From Pseudochrobactrum sp. sp1633 (lineage in GTDB: Bacteria > Pseudomonadota > Alphaproteobacteria > Rhizobiales > Rhizobiaceae): a stretch of 64,000 nucleotides of DNA. The notes beneath the pieces were generated by a model that saw nothing but the letters and a program-made list of their open reading frames with translations, was not told where the DNA came from and made no database searches. Of this stretch, positions 7,851 to 17,061 are shown in pieces (position 1 is the stretch's first letter; each line of letters begins with the position of its first letter). The position numbers and the translations under genes were made by a program. The DNA lies in the NCBI RefSeq assembly GCF_030376605.1, contig NZ_JARRAE010000006.1, forward strand, positions 1-64,000. Reading direction: 5' to 3'.

Positions 7851-8749
7851 CACGCGCCCCTCACGTTAAAGCTGCGACGCAGGCGGTCACCGACAAAATT
7901 GAGCGAGATAATCAGCAGAACCAGTGCAATCCCCGGAAAAACGGCAATCCAGTATTCGCCCGACAACAGATAATCAAATCCATTGGCAATCAGCAGACCG
8001 AGCGACGGCTGCGTAACCGGCACACCAACACCAAGAAACGACAATGTGGCTTCCAGCGTGATAGCACTGGCAATGCTGATGGTGGAAATCACCAGTACCG
8101 AGCCGATGGAGTTCGGCAGCAAATGCCGGAGCATAATATAATGGGTCGGCAAACCGAAATTGACAGCCGCTTCGATATATTCCTTACGGCGTTCAACCAG
8201 CGCGGAGGCACGCATCAAACGGGCATATTGCGCCCATTGCACCAGAATAATCGCGAGGATCACTTTATCGACGCCGCGTCCGACAGAGGCCAGCAGCACC
8301 AGCGCCACCAGCATCGACGGAAAGCCGAGCATAAAATCCACCACGCGCATGATGATTGCATCGGCAACACCACCGAGCTGTGCGGCCAGCAATCCGGCAC
8401 TCACACCGATGGTCATGGCACCAAGTGTCGACAGCAGACCGACCAGCAGACTGGTACGCAAACCATAGAGGATGGCGCTGACCATATCGCGGCCTTGAGC
8501 ATCTGTGCCCAACCAATAGACGGAACCCATCATACTTGTTGAGCCCGGTGCAAGGCGGTTATCCATCACACTCAAAGAGGCCAGATCATAAGGGTCTTGC
8601 GGGGCAATAAAAGGCGCCAGCACCGCCAGCAGAACCAGCAGCCCGAGCAGGATACCCGCACCGCGTGTTGTCGGTTTGTTGCGGATGCTGCGCAATATTT
8701 TCTGGCGCAGCGGCGTATTGGCATAATCCGGAATAATCGGCTTATTCAT
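7850..8749 (-). CDS. Peptide-type ABC importer permease (DppC-like)
   Basis: 299 residues with an N-terminal cytoplasmic stretch, a first membrane span (GILLGLLVLLAVLAPFIA) followed by the periplasmic motif of DppC proteins, and five further spans. The coupling-loop motif that contacts the ATPases is visible in EAAVNFGLPTHYIMLRHLLPN. The start overlaps the DppB-like gene by 4 bases (ATGA), indicating translational coupling. With DppB it forms the membrane channel. Confidence 0.92.
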   Translation of the reverse strand: MNKPIIPDYANTPLRQKILRSIRNKPTTRGAGILLGLLVLLAVLAPFIAPQDPYDLASLSVMDNRLAPGSTSMMGSVYWLGTDAQGRDMVSAILYGLRTSLLVGLLSTLGAMTIGVSAGLLAAQLGGVADAIIMRVVDFMLGFPSMLVALVLLASVGRGVDKVILAIILVQWAQYARLMRASALVERRKEYIEAAVNFGLPTHYIMLRHLLPNSIGSVLVISTISIASAITLEATLSFLGVGVPVTQPSLGLLIANGFDYLLSGEYWIAVFPGIALVLLIISLNFVGDRLRRSFNVRGA

Positions 8750-9723
8750 ACCATATCTCCGGACAGTTTGACCCGCGGATCGAGAACCGCATAGAGCACG
8801 TCGACCATGAAATTCACGGCGACAAACAGCAGTGTCGCCAGCAGCACATAGGCAACCACCACAGGGCGGTCGAGCTGGTAGATACTGTCGATCAGCAGCT
8901 TACCCATACCGGGCCACGAGAACACAGTTTCGGTAATGGTAGAGAAGGCAACAAGACTGCCGAACTCTATGCCGACAACAGTCACAACCGGTATCAGAAT
9001 ATTGCGCAGCACATGGCGGTTGACGATGCGCGTGCGGCGCACGCCTTTGGCGCGGGCGAATTTCACATAATCCTGTGTCATCGCTTCCGTGGTGCCCGCG
9101 GCCACAAGACGGATCATCAGCGCCATATTCGGAATAGCCAGATTAAGCGCAGGCAGGATCAGATGGCGCAGACCATTAGTCGTAAACAGGCTGGTCTGAA
9201 TACCCAGCACTGAGACCGTTTCGCCCCGCCCTGCTGTTGGCAGCCAGCCAAGTGCCACGCTGAACAGCAGCACCAGCATCATGCCCTTCCAGAAACTCGG
9301 CAGTGAAAAGCCGATGACTGTTCCCGCCATAATGAAACGTGACGGACGGCTGTCCGGATTGAGCCCAGCCAGAAGCCCCAGCGGAATACCGACAACGGCT
9401 GCCACTGTCATCGACAGCAAAACCAGTTCAAATGTTGCAGGCAGACGGGCAAGAATAAGCGAAACCACCGGCACACCGTGAACGAAAGATGTGCCGAGGT
9501 CGCCTTTCAGGGCATTGCCCAGAAATGTGAAATATTGCTGCCATACCGGCAGATCGAGCCCCAGCCGTTTGATCAATGCCAGCCGCTCGGCAGCGCTGAC
9601 CTGCGGGGGAACAAGAAGTTCAATCGGATCACCAATGCCATATACGGCAAAGAAAACAGCGACCGACACGGCAAGCAGCACCAAGGCGCTCTGGATAAGT
9701 CGCTGCAAAATATAAGCTGTCAT
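8746..9723 (-). CDS. Peptide-type ABC importer permease (DppB-like)
   Basis: 325 residues; starts MTAYILQRLIQSALVLLAVSV, the classic DppB/NikB N-terminus, with six predicted spans and the coupling loop DYVKFARAKGVRRTRIVNRH before the last spans. It is separated from the binding-protein gene by 143 bases holding a strong hairpin, the usual spacing by which binding proteins are made in excess over permeases. Confidence 0.92.
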   Translation of the reverse strand: MTAYILQRLIQSALVLLAVSVAVFFAVYGIGDPIELLVPPQVSAAERLALIKRLGLDLPVWQQYFTFLGNALKGDLGTSFVHGVPVVSLILARLPATFELVLLSMTVAAVVGIPLGLLAGLNPDSRPSRFIMAGTVIGFSLPSFWKGMMLVLLFSVALGWLPTAGRGETVSVLGIQTSLFTTNGLRHLILPALNLAIPNMALMIRLVAAGTTEAMTQDYVKFARAKGVRRTRIVNRHVLRNILIPVVTVVGIEFGSLVAFSTITETVFSWPGMGKLLIDSIYQLDRPVVVAYVLLATLLFVAVNFMVDVLYAVLDPRVKLSGDMV

Positions 9724-9758
9724 GACATGCTTCTCAGATTATCTGGGGCTGAAATATT

Positions 9759-9790
9759 TCACAGTCAGGCAAGAGCAAGTCTGACTGTGA
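9759..9790 (-). other. Hairpin between binding-protein and permease genes
   Basis: A perfect 10-base inverted repeat (TCACAGTCAG/CTGACTGTGA, 12-base loop) in the 143-base gap of the importer operon, without a T-run. It probably protects the upstream message or lowers permease expression rather than ending transcription fully. Confidence 0.6.
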
Positions 9791-9866
9791 TGATGCGCCC
9801 ACGAAAGACTCCAGAGCGGGTGACGGTGAGATAAACCACGCCACACGCTCCGGTCTTAACCCTCAG

Positions 9867-11492
9867 TTACTTGACCGGCTTGGCAGACATAGCCATCGTG
9901 AACTGATCTGAGCGGCCGGTATAAGTGACATTGGCCTTATAAGCCCAGACACCCGCTTCAAAATGGAGCGGGATGAAAGCATAATCTTTCATCACTTCAG
10001 TCTGCGCCTGCTGCAGCAATTCAGAGCGCTTATTGTCGTCCATAGTTGCCACTGCTTCATAAATCAGCTTGTCATAAGCAGGGTTGGAATAGCCGCCATA
10101 ATTGGAGCCGCCCAATGTACCTTCTTCATTTGGCTTTGCCGGCCACTGACGCAGGAAGGATGAAGCCTCGCCGCTGGTGGAACCCCAGCCGCCGATTGCC
10201 ACACTCAGCTCTTTCTTGGAGCGCCGCGGGAAATAGATGGCGCGGGTCATCGCATCCACATCCGATTTAATACCGACCTGTGTCAGATATTGCGCCACGG
10301 CCTGCGTGATCTGGCTGTCATTGATATAGCGGTCATTGGTCGTGGAAAGGGTCAGCTGGAAACCATCCGGATAACCGGCCTCAGCCAGAAGCTTCTTGGC
10401 AGCAGCCGGATCATAGCGCAGCTCAGGCGGATTAGGCAGTGTGCCGAACATGCCGGTTGGCAGGAACTGATAGGCAGGCTGTGCTGCGCCGTCCATCAGA
10501 CGGGCAACAATCGCATTACGGTCAATCGCCAGCGACATGGCTTCACGCACACGCACATCTTTCAGCGGATTTTTGCCGTCAGCAGCCTTCACATAAGGGC
10601 TTTCATCACGGGCAACGTCGAGCTGATAATAGATCACACGCGTTGAAGGAGTAATAACATAACCGAAACGCTTATCATCCTTGATGCGGGACAGATCGCG
10701 CGCAGCCGGATTTTCAATCACATCATAATCACCGGCGAGAAGACCGGCGAGACGCGGGCCAGCATTCGGAACCGGCAGAAAGCGCACGCTTTCCCAAGGC
10801 TCAGCATCGCCCCAATATTTGTCATTACGGTCGAGATCAATGGCTGAACCACGCACATAGCTTTTCAGCTTGTAAGGGCCTGTACCGATTGCCAGCTTGC
10901 CATCATTGAAATCACCAACCACAGGCCATGCACCGGTCACGCCGCAATTCTGTTCAGGTGCAAAGCTGATCTTGTCATGTTTGATGATGGATGAACTCAG
11001 AATGCCCACGGTTCCGATAAATGTCGGCAGCAGTGGTTCCGGCGCTTTAGTTTTGATCACAAGTGTCTGGGCATCCGGTGCTTCAACGCTTTCAAAATTC
11101 GCGGTGATATCGGCAAAAGAACCGGCAATTGCTGTTTCATTTTTCAATGTGCGGCAGAATGTGAAAACCACATCATCCGCAGAAAAAGGCGAACCATCGG
11201 AGAAAGTCACGCCTTCACGCAGTTTGAAAGTCCAGGTATTCTTGCCGTCATTTTCCCATGAGGTTGCCAGCGCCGGATGCAGCTTCTGCTGTTCATCCTG
11301 ACGGGTCAAACCTTCAAAAATATGTGCAGCTAATGCATTATTCGGTGTAAGGTCGTGATAATGCGGGTCGATTGCAGTCGGCTCTGAACCAAGAGCAATA
11401 CGCAGCGTATCCGCAGATGCTGCACTGCTCAAAAGAGCAGAACTCAGCAGAGTTGTTCCCAGCAGACTCGCCACGAGCATTTTCTTATACAT
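9867..11492 (-). CDS. ABC importer substrate-binding protein, family 5
   Basis: 541 residues with a signal peptide (MYKKMLVASLLGTTLL...SSAASA) and no lipobox, so a soluble periplasmic protein. ALGSEPTAIDPHYHD at the mature N-terminus, GAPFSADDVVFTFCRTL-like FSDGSPFSADDVVF, GTGPYKL and DVRVREAMSLAIDRNAI are hallmarks of the family 5 extracellular solute-binding proteins (DppA/OppA/NikA). Ligands range from peptides to opines, glutathione and nickel chelates and cannot be read off here. First gene of the operon, directly divergent from the RpiR-type regulator. Confidence 0.92.
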   Translation of the reverse strand: MYKKMLVASLLGTTLLSSALLSSAASADTLRIALGSEPTAIDPHYHDLTPNNALAAHIFEGLTRQDEQQKLHPALATSWENDGKNTWTFKLREGVTFSDGSPFSADDVVFTFCRTLKNETAIAGSFADITANFESVEAPDAQTLVIKTKAPEPLLPTFIGTVGILSSSIIKHDKISFAPEQNCGVTGAWPVVGDFNDGKLAIGTGPYKLKSYVRGSAIDLDRNDKYWGDAEPWESVRFLPVPNAGPRLAGLLAGDYDVIENPAARDLSRIKDDKRFGYVITPSTRVIYYQLDVARDESPYVKAADGKNPLKDVRVREAMSLAIDRNAIVARLMDGAAQPAYQFLPTGMFGTLPNPPELRYDPAAAKKLLAEAGYPDGFQLTLSTTNDRYINDSQITQAVAQYLTQVGIKSDVDAMTRAIYFPRRSKKELSVAIGGWGSTSGEASSFLRQWPAKPNEEGTLGGSNYGGYSNPAYDKLIYEAVATMDDNKRSELLQQAQTEVMKDYAFIPLHFEAGVWAYKANVTYTGRSDQFTMAMSAKPVK

Positions 11493-11538
11493 AAAAGTCT
11501 CCGTTCCCCAACGAATGTCGTTTTTGACAAGATTGTTT

Positions 11539-11567
11539 TTATTTTGACGTAGTTATTTTCAAAATAA
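11539..11567. promoter_or_regulatory. Inverted-repeat operator between importer operon and rpiR-type gene
   Basis: TTATTTTGA (11539-11547) is mirrored exactly by TCAAAATAA (11559-11567), and the right half lies in the perfect 15-base palindrome TTATTTTcAAAATAA (11553-11567). RpiR-family proteins bind AT-rich palindromes of this kind. The site lies in the divergent intergenic region, so it can control both genes. Pattern observed; regulator assignment inferred. Confidence 0.6.
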
Positions 11568-11608
11568 GAGTATATGAAAATTTTATGCCGTCAACACCGG
11601 AAACTTAC

Positions 11609-12472
11609 ATGTCGCAAACTTTGAATCCCAAATCCGATTTTGCCAACCGCATGTCTGCGGCATATCCTTCATTCAGCAAATCCTATCGCCGGATTGCCGA
11701 TTTCGTATTGGCAAGACCGCTGGATGTTGTTGCAATGTCGATTGAAGGACTGGCGCAATCCAGCGGCAGTTCAACTGCCACGATCACCCGTTTTGTACGC
11801 GCAGCAGGCTATAGCGGCTACGGGGAATTCCGTGAGAAAATCGTCACGGACTTTCAGTTTGAAACCTCTGAAAACAGCAAAACTGGCACGGAAAATGCCG
11901 ATAACGGTCAGCAGAAACCGTTTTTACACACGGCTCTCGCAGACAGTTCTGACAATATCCGCGATACGATTGCCAACATTGACGCAGCCGCATCGGAAGC
12001 CTTTATTGAAGCGCTGATCAATGCCAGACGCATCATCATTCTCGGCACCGGTGCCAGCCATTATGCGGCAACTCTGCTGGAAGAAGGACTGGCACTTTAC
12101 ACAGAGAAAAACGTTACCAATGTTCTCTCCAGAGGTGCGTCTCAATACGCGAATAATTTTATACGCTCTGTTGATGAAGGCGATGTGGTGATTGCTATTT
12201 CCATGCCGCGCTACTCTAACAACACTGTGCAGCTGTCCAAAGCGGCTAAGCAAAAAGGCGCCGTGATTCTCGCAATTACCGACAGCCCTGTATCACCGCT
12301 CGTTCCTGTTGCAGATGTCATTTTCTTCGCACCGGCACGCAACCGCCTGCTGCCGAATTCTCCGGCAGCAATCTTTGCACTGGCCGATGCCATTGTGACA
12401 GCCGTCGCTGCACGCCGTCCGGATATTGTGGCATCCACAATCGGCAGTCCGCCGGAAGATCTGTTTTTATAA
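11609..12472 (+). CDS. MurR/RpiR-family transcriptional regulator
   Basis: 287 residues from ATG at 11609, which has GGAAA about 7 bases upstream; an in-frame ATG at 11585 lacks a ribosome-binding site and lies nearer the operator. The N-terminal helix-turn-helix domain spans about 10-85 (SIEGLAQSSGSSTATITRFVRAAGYSGYGEFR), and a SIS sugar-isomerase-like sensor domain spans about 110-260 (RRIIILGTGASHYAATLLEEGL, VVIAISMPRYSNNTVQLSKAAK). Family members sense phosphosugars or small metabolites. Divergent from the importer operon and most likely its regulator. Confidence 0.9.
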   Translation: MSQTLNPKSDFANRMSAAYPSFSKSYRRIADFVLARPLDVVAMSIEGLAQSSGSSTATITRFVRAAGYSGYGEFREKIVTDFQFETSENSKTGTENADNGQQKPFLHTALADSSDNIRDTIANIDAAASEAFIEALINARRIIILGTGASHYAATLLEEGLALYTEKNVTNVLSRGASQYANNFIRSVDEGDVVIAISMPRYSNNTVQLSKAAKQKGAVILAITDSPVSPLVPVADVIFFAPARNRLLPNSPAAIFALADAIVTAVAARRPDIVASTIGSPPEDLFL

Positions 12473-12509
12473 ATAAAACAATATCATCCGGCAGTTTACT
12501 GAATCAAAA

Positions 12510-14987
12510 TCAGATCTTTACCCGTTCAGACTTCGGATCATAAGGGCTGCGCAAATGCATATGCGCCCGATAGCGCTGACCGGCAACGTCAACCTCGAAA
12601 TCCCCCTGCTCCAGCCAGTCCTTGGTGATGCCACCCGCATCGCTGACCAGACCAAGAGCAACCGCACAGCCCAGTGTATGACCATGCGCAGCAGAGCGGA
12701 CTTCACCAGCAGGCACGCCATTGCGCAGGATCAGTTCGCCACCCCACAAAACGGCGTCCCCATCCTCAAGCGTTAATTGTACAATACGGCGTGTGGCAGA
12801 CTTCGCCTTCGCCTTGACCAAGGCATCGCGTCCGATAAAGCCGCCTGTCTTATCCATTGCCACGGTAAAACCAAGACCGGCCTCATAAGGTGTAATATCC
12901 GGCGTCAGTTCGCGGCTCCATGCACGGTAGCCTTTTTCAAGACGCAGGGCTTCAAGTGCATAATATCCTGCATCTCGCAGGCCGAACTCCTGCCCCGCTT
13001 GATGCAGAGCCTCATAAACGCCGACTGCAAATTCAACAGGGACAATCAGCTCCCAGCCAAGCTCGCCCACATAGGTCATACGGTTGGCAAAAGCGGTTGC
13101 ATAGCCCACACCGATTTCACGCACCTGACCAAAAGGAAATGCTGCATTGCTGAAATCCGCATCGCTCAGCTTTTGCAATACGTTGCGAGATTGCGGCCCC
13201 ATCAGTGCCAGCACCGCATAGGCAGAGGAAACATCCGTAACAGTTACATGATCGCCAGCAGCAATATGCCGGTTGATCCAGTCTGCATCATGCACCGCCT
13301 GCGCTGATCCGGTAATGATCAGAAACTTATCCTGTCCAAGACGCAGCACTGTCAGATCAGTCTCGTAACCGCCTCGCTCATTGAGCATACCGGTATAAAC
13401 TGATGTACCAACGGCCACATCAATCTCCGCCACACAAAGATGGTTCAAAACCCGACAGGCATCACGCCCCTGCACAAGCAGCTTGGCGAAAGAACTCTGG
13501 TCAAAAAGAGCCACCCGTTCACGCACGGCCTGTATTTCGCGCCCGACATTATCATGCCAGTTTTGCCGCCCGAAACTATAGATCGTCTCTGGTTTCTGCC
13601 CCTTATCCGCGAACCAGTTTGCACGCTCCCAGCCCATTTTAGAGCCAAAGCAAGCCCCTTTTGCCTCCAGCAAATGATAAAGCGGCGAACGGCGGAACGG
13701 CCGTGCCGTATCAAGCTCTCTGTTCGGCCAGGGCATGGCATAATGCAGACCCAGCGTTTCTTTAACGCGGTCATGTAACCAGCGCTGATTATTATTAAAA
13801 CCGGCAAAGCGGCGGATATCCACCGGCCATAAATCCATTGTCGGTGCACCGTTGATAATCCACTCAGCCAGCGCGCGTCCTGCACCGCCCGCACTGGCGA
13901 TGCCCATAGAGTTAAAGCCCGCACCGACAAAGAAATTCTTCAGTTCAGGTGCTTCACCGAGTATAAAATTATTATCAGGAGTGAAGCTCTCCGGCCCGTT
14001 ATAAAACTTCTTTACCTCGGCTTCTGCCAGTTGCGGCACGCGGATCAGAGCATTTTCCATCAATGGCTCAAACTGATCCCAGTCATCTTCGAGCAAAGCA
14101 AATTCAAACTTGTCGGGAATGCCCTGCATACCCCACGGCTTGGCCTGCGGTTCAAAACCGCCCATTACCAGACCGCCAACCTCTTCTTTGAAATAAATAT
14201 AACCGTCCGGATCACGCATCACCGGCAAATCCGGATGCACGCCCTCAATTTTTCCTGTCACGATATACATATGCTCGGCAGAATGCAGCGGCACCGTTAC
14301 GCCGCACATCTGCCCGACCTTGCGCGCCCACTGCCCCGCGCAATTGACCACGATTTCCGCAGCAATATTGCCATGGTCAGTTTCAACACCACATGCCTCA
14401 CCATTTTTCACGGTAATACCGGTCACCTGAACACGTTCCAGTATTTTTGCGCCCCGCATCCGCGCACCGCGCGCCAGAGATTGCGTCAGATCACTGGGGT
14501 TTGCTTTGCCATCGTCCGGCAACCAAACGGCACCTTGCAGATCATCAATTGCCATAACCGGCCAGAGATCACCGGCCTCGTATGCTGAGATTACCTCAAC
14601 ATTCACACCCTGCGCGCGGGCGGAAGCGGCAGTGCGTTGCAGAACAGTCATACGGTCTTTCGTACGGGCAACGGAAAGAGAGCCGCATCTCTTCCATCCG
14701 GTCGCCAGACCGGTCTCCGCTTCAAGTTCACTGTAAAGCTGTGTGGAATAGCGGATAAGGCCGGTCATATTGGCATGACTGCGCAATTGCCCGACCAGCC
14801 CTGCCGCATGCCAAGTGGTGCCGCAGCTCAGACTGCCCTGCTCCAGTAACACAACATCCGTCCAGCCTGCCTTGGTCAGGTGATAAGCCACAGAACAGCC
14901 GATAATCCCCCCGCCAATAATCACCACCCGCGCCTGAGTTGGAAAGCTGTCTGCTTTTTCTTTGTTGTCTGCCTGTGACTGCACCAT
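12510..14987 (-). CDS. Dimethylglycine/sarcosine dehydrogenase-like flavoenzyme with GcvT domain
   Basis: 825 residues from ATG at 14987, chosen because GGAGGG lies about 8 bases upstream. The N-terminal half is a DAO-type FAD oxidoreductase: VVIIGGGIIGCSVAYHL (21-37) binds FAD, and CGTTWHAAG carries the His (about residue 60) that holds FAD covalently in dimethylglycine dehydrogenase. The C-terminal half (about 420-800) is a GcvT/aminomethyltransferase-like domain that passes the one-carbon unit to tetrahydrofolate. Such enzymes demethylate dimethylglycine, sarcosine or related N-methyl amines. It follows the DeoR-type gene on the same strand; a motif shared with that gene's upstream region lies about 60 bases before the start. 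Exact substrate open. Confidence 0.88.
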   Translation of the reverse strand: MVQSQADNKEKADSFPTQARVVIIGGGIIGCSVAYHLTKAGWTDVVLLEQGSLSCGTTWHAAGLVGQLRSHANMTGLIRYSTQLYSELEAETGLATGWKRCGSLSVARTKDRMTVLQRTAASARAQGVNVEVISAYEAGDLWPVMAIDDLQGAVWLPDDGKANPSDLTQSLARGARMRGAKILERVQVTGITVKNGEACGVETDHGNIAAEIVVNCAGQWARKVGQMCGVTVPLHSAEHMYIVTGKIEGVHPDLPVMRDPDGYIYFKEEVGGLVMGGFEPQAKPWGMQGIPDKFEFALLEDDWDQFEPLMENALIRVPQLAEAEVKKFYNGPESFTPDNNFILGEAPELKNFFVGAGFNSMGIASAGGAGRALAEWIINGAPTMDLWPVDIRRFAGFNNNQRWLHDRVKETLGLHYAMPWPNRELDTARPFRRSPLYHLLEAKGACFGSKMGWERANWFADKGQKPETIYSFGRQNWHDNVGREIQAVRERVALFDQSSFAKLLVQGRDACRVLNHLCVAEIDVAVGTSVYTGMLNERGGYETDLTVLRLGQDKFLIITGSAQAVHDADWINRHIAAGDHVTVTDVSSAYAVLALMGPQSRNVLQKLSDADFSNAAFPFGQVREIGVGYATAFANRMTYVGELGWELIVPVEFAVGVYEALHQAGQEFGLRDAGYYALEALRLEKGYRAWSRELTPDITPYEAGLGFTVAMDKTGGFIGRDALVKAKAKSATRRIVQLTLEDGDAVLWGGELILRNGVPAGEVRSAAHGHTLGCAVALGLVSDAGGITKDWLEQGDFEVDVAGQRYRAHMHLRSPYDPKSERVKI

Positions 14988-15044
14988 GATCTCACTCCCT
15001 CCGGTTGAGATCACTATAAAAACAAAACCATAAAAAACAACATT

Positions 15045-15054
15045 AAATGCAACA
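15045..15054. promoter_or_regulatory. Candidate regulator site before the dehydrogenase gene
   Basis: AAATGCAACA, the reverse complement of the TGTTGCATTT core found upstream of the deoR-type gene at 15892-15901. Sharing of this 10-mer upstream of both genes suggests a common regulator, probably the DeoR protein itself (inference). Confidence 0.4.
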
Positions 15055-15066
15055 AAATATCACATT

Positions 15067-15867
15067 TTAAATAATATGAAGCCGCAAGCCCTTTTCGAGC
15101 AGTGTCTGGCTAAGCAGCGCATCAGGTTTGAAATCAGTGACAATGCCGGTAGCCTGCTCAAAATGCGCAACACGTAAAGGTGTCATGCGGCCAAATTTTT
15201 CGGCACTGGCAAGAAACCATGCTTCATCAGCACTTTCAGCCATGCGCGAGCGCAATTCAGCACCATTACGCGTGAAATCAGTAATCTCGCCTTGAGGGGA
15301 AATGCCACCGGTACCGAGAAACGCCATATCAAAGCGAAAACGCTCAAGAGCCTGCAATACATCAATACCGCTGCATGCCTCTTCAACGGGATCAATCTCA
15401 CCGCCTAGCATATGTACCTTAATACCCGGCACATGACACAAATGAAGCGCAATCATCAGGCTTGCAGTACAAATCGTCAGGTTTTCCGGTACTTTATTCT
15501 GCTTTGCCAATGCCTGCGCCAAAGCCAGCATCGTGGTGCCTGTATCCAGAAACACCACCATGTCCGGCCGGATCAGCTCAGCCGCAGCCTTACCGATCGC
15601 AGCTTTTCCCGTGGTGTTTTCCTGACTGCGCAAGCCAAAGGCCGGTTCATGAAGCTGTAGTTTCGTTGCTCCGCCATGCACAAGTGCAAGCTGCCCGCGT
15701 TGCGCCAGCAGCTTGAGATCACGGCGGATTGTCTCTCTCGACACATCAAAAAACGCAGCAATCTCGCTGATGCCTGCAACGCCGTCTTCCGTCAGCCTGC
15801 GCAAAATTTCATCATGCCGTTGTGATGCCAGAATACGCTGGGCAGATTGCGAAGCATTATCCGTCAC
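15067..15867 (-). CDS. DeoR/GlpR-family transcriptional regulator
   Basis: 266 residues from GTG at 15867, with AGGAG about 8 bases upstream. The N-terminal winged helix-turn-helix (RHDEILRRLTEDGVAGISE...FDVSRETIRRDLKLLAQRG, about 17-60) is the DeoR signature, followed by VHGGAT and the DeoRC sensor domain (FLDTGTTMLALAQAL, FLGTGGISPQGEITDF). These regulators usually respond to phosphorylated sugars. It lies upstream of and co-directional with the dehydrogenase gene, which it likely controls. Confidence 0.92.
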   Translation of the reverse strand: MTDNASQSAQRILASQRHDEILRRLTEDGVAGISEIAAFFDVSRETIRRDLKLLAQRGQLALVHGGATKLQLHEPAFGLRSQENTTGKAAIGKAAAELIRPDMVVFLDTGTTMLALAQALAKQNKVPENLTICTASLMIALHLCHVPGIKVHMLGGEIDPVEEACSGIDVLQALERFRFDMAFLGTGGISPQGEITDFTRNGAELRSRMAESADEAWFLASAEKFGRMTPLRVAHFEQATGIVTDFKPDALLSQTLLEKGLRLHII

Positions 15868-15883
15868 AGATCAACTCCTGACC

Positions 15884-15909
15884 ATCTCAAATGTTGCATT
15901 TTGTGAGAT
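15884..15909. promoter_or_regulatory. Candidate DeoR-type operator
   Basis: Perfect 6-base arms ATCTCA/TGAGAT enclose TGTTGCATTT (15892-15901), 17-42 bases before the deoR-type start codon. The same core occurs inverted before the downstream dehydrogenase gene, consistent with autoregulation plus control of the target. Confidence 0.45.
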
Positions 15910-15942
15910 TTAGCAGGAAAGCATCACATAGCGCAACATATT

Positions 15943-16899
15943 CTAAATCCGCAGATAGCCTTCAGCAACTTTAACAGCACTTCCGCCGATACGCGCACCA
16001 GTGAGTTTTTTACCGGCCACATCCAGCTCCAGCCGGATACGTGACGGCCTGCCCATCTGTATACCCTGCTCAATCCACAATTGAGTCAGGCCATCTACAG
16101 GCTGGTCAAACTCGTGAATTGCACCGGCAAAAGCGGCAACCGCAGAGCCCGTGGCCGGATCTTCATAAACATGCTTGCCGGATGTGAACATACGCGCATG
16201 ATAATTACTCTCATAGAGCCGTGTTTCACGGGTATAGATATAAAACGGCACGGCACGACCATCGACCGCCAGCATATGATCTTCAACAAAAACCGGATCG
16301 ACCACAACCTTAGCCGCCGCAATCATATTTTTCACCGGCACGAGAACATAGGGCTTACCGCCACTCCACACGGAGGGCACATGGTTTTCAAACCCGATTT
16401 CATGCGTATTCAACCGCAGAGCTGCAGCCGCCTGTTCCTTCTCAACGGTGATATTCACCCGTTCCGGCAAGCGTGGCAGATCGAATTCAGCAAAGGCAAC
16501 AGGTTGCTGCCCGCCGGCATCTGCCGAGCCGTTACAATGCACGGCAATGCGCACCGGTCCGACCTTTTCTTCCAGCGTCATGATGAGGTCGGTTTGCGGT
16601 TTTTCGCCGTTGCAATTTTTATAGGCCAGCGCAATGGCAGTGCCCACTGTCGGATGACCGGCAAAATTCAGCTCATAATCTGGCGTAAAAATCCGGATTG
16701 ATGCCGTATGCAAAGGGTTTACCGGTGGCTCAACAAACACTGTCTCCGAGAGGTTAAACTCCCGTGCAATGGCCAGCATGGTGGCATCATCAAGCCCCTC
16801 GGAATCATGAACAACTGCAAGCGGATTACCGGCTAGCGGTTTCTCAGTGAAAACATCGTAGATTTCGTAGAAACGCCCCTGCATAGTCTTGCCGTTCAT
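15943..16899 (-). CDS. PhzF-family isomerase-like protein
   Basis: 318 residues from ATG at 16899 with AGGGCAGGG upstream. The N-terminal YEIYDVFTEKPLAGNPLAVV, the active-site region LSETVFVEPP with the conserved Glu, FTPDYELNFAGHPTVGTAIAL, and YEDPATGSAVAAFAGAI are PhzF (diaminopimelate-epimerase fold) signatures. PhzF itself isomerises a phenazine precursor; most homologues, including this one, stand without phenazine genes and have unknown substrates. Cytoplasmic. No clear operon partner: the DeoR gene is downstream after 75 bases. Confidence 0.88.
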   Translation of the reverse strand: MNGKTMQGRFYEIYDVFTEKPLAGNPLAVVHDSEGLDDATMLAIAREFNLSETVFVEPPVNPLHTASIRIFTPDYELNFAGHPTVGTAIALAYKNCNGEKPQTDLIMTLEEKVGPVRIAVHCNGSADAGGQQPVAFAEFDLPRLPERVNITVEKEQAAAALRLNTHEIGFENHVPSVWSGGKPYVLVPVKNMIAAAKVVVDPVFVEDHMLAVDGRAVPFYIYTRETRLYESNYHARMFTSGKHVYEDPATGSAVAAFAGAIHEFDQPVDGLTQLWIEQGIQMGRPSRIRLELDVAGKKLTGARIGGSAVKVAEGYLRI

Positions 16900-17061
16900 A
16901 ATCCCTGCCCTTCAAGATAATCCATGATTGCCCCCTGCCGCGCTTTTACTATCACGACTTTTGATTCAACACATTTGCATTGACCGCTAAAACATTCAAA
17001 TGATTCATCAAGTGAATTTTATGTTTAACAATTTACAACTGCCCTCAATCAGCTGCAGGTA

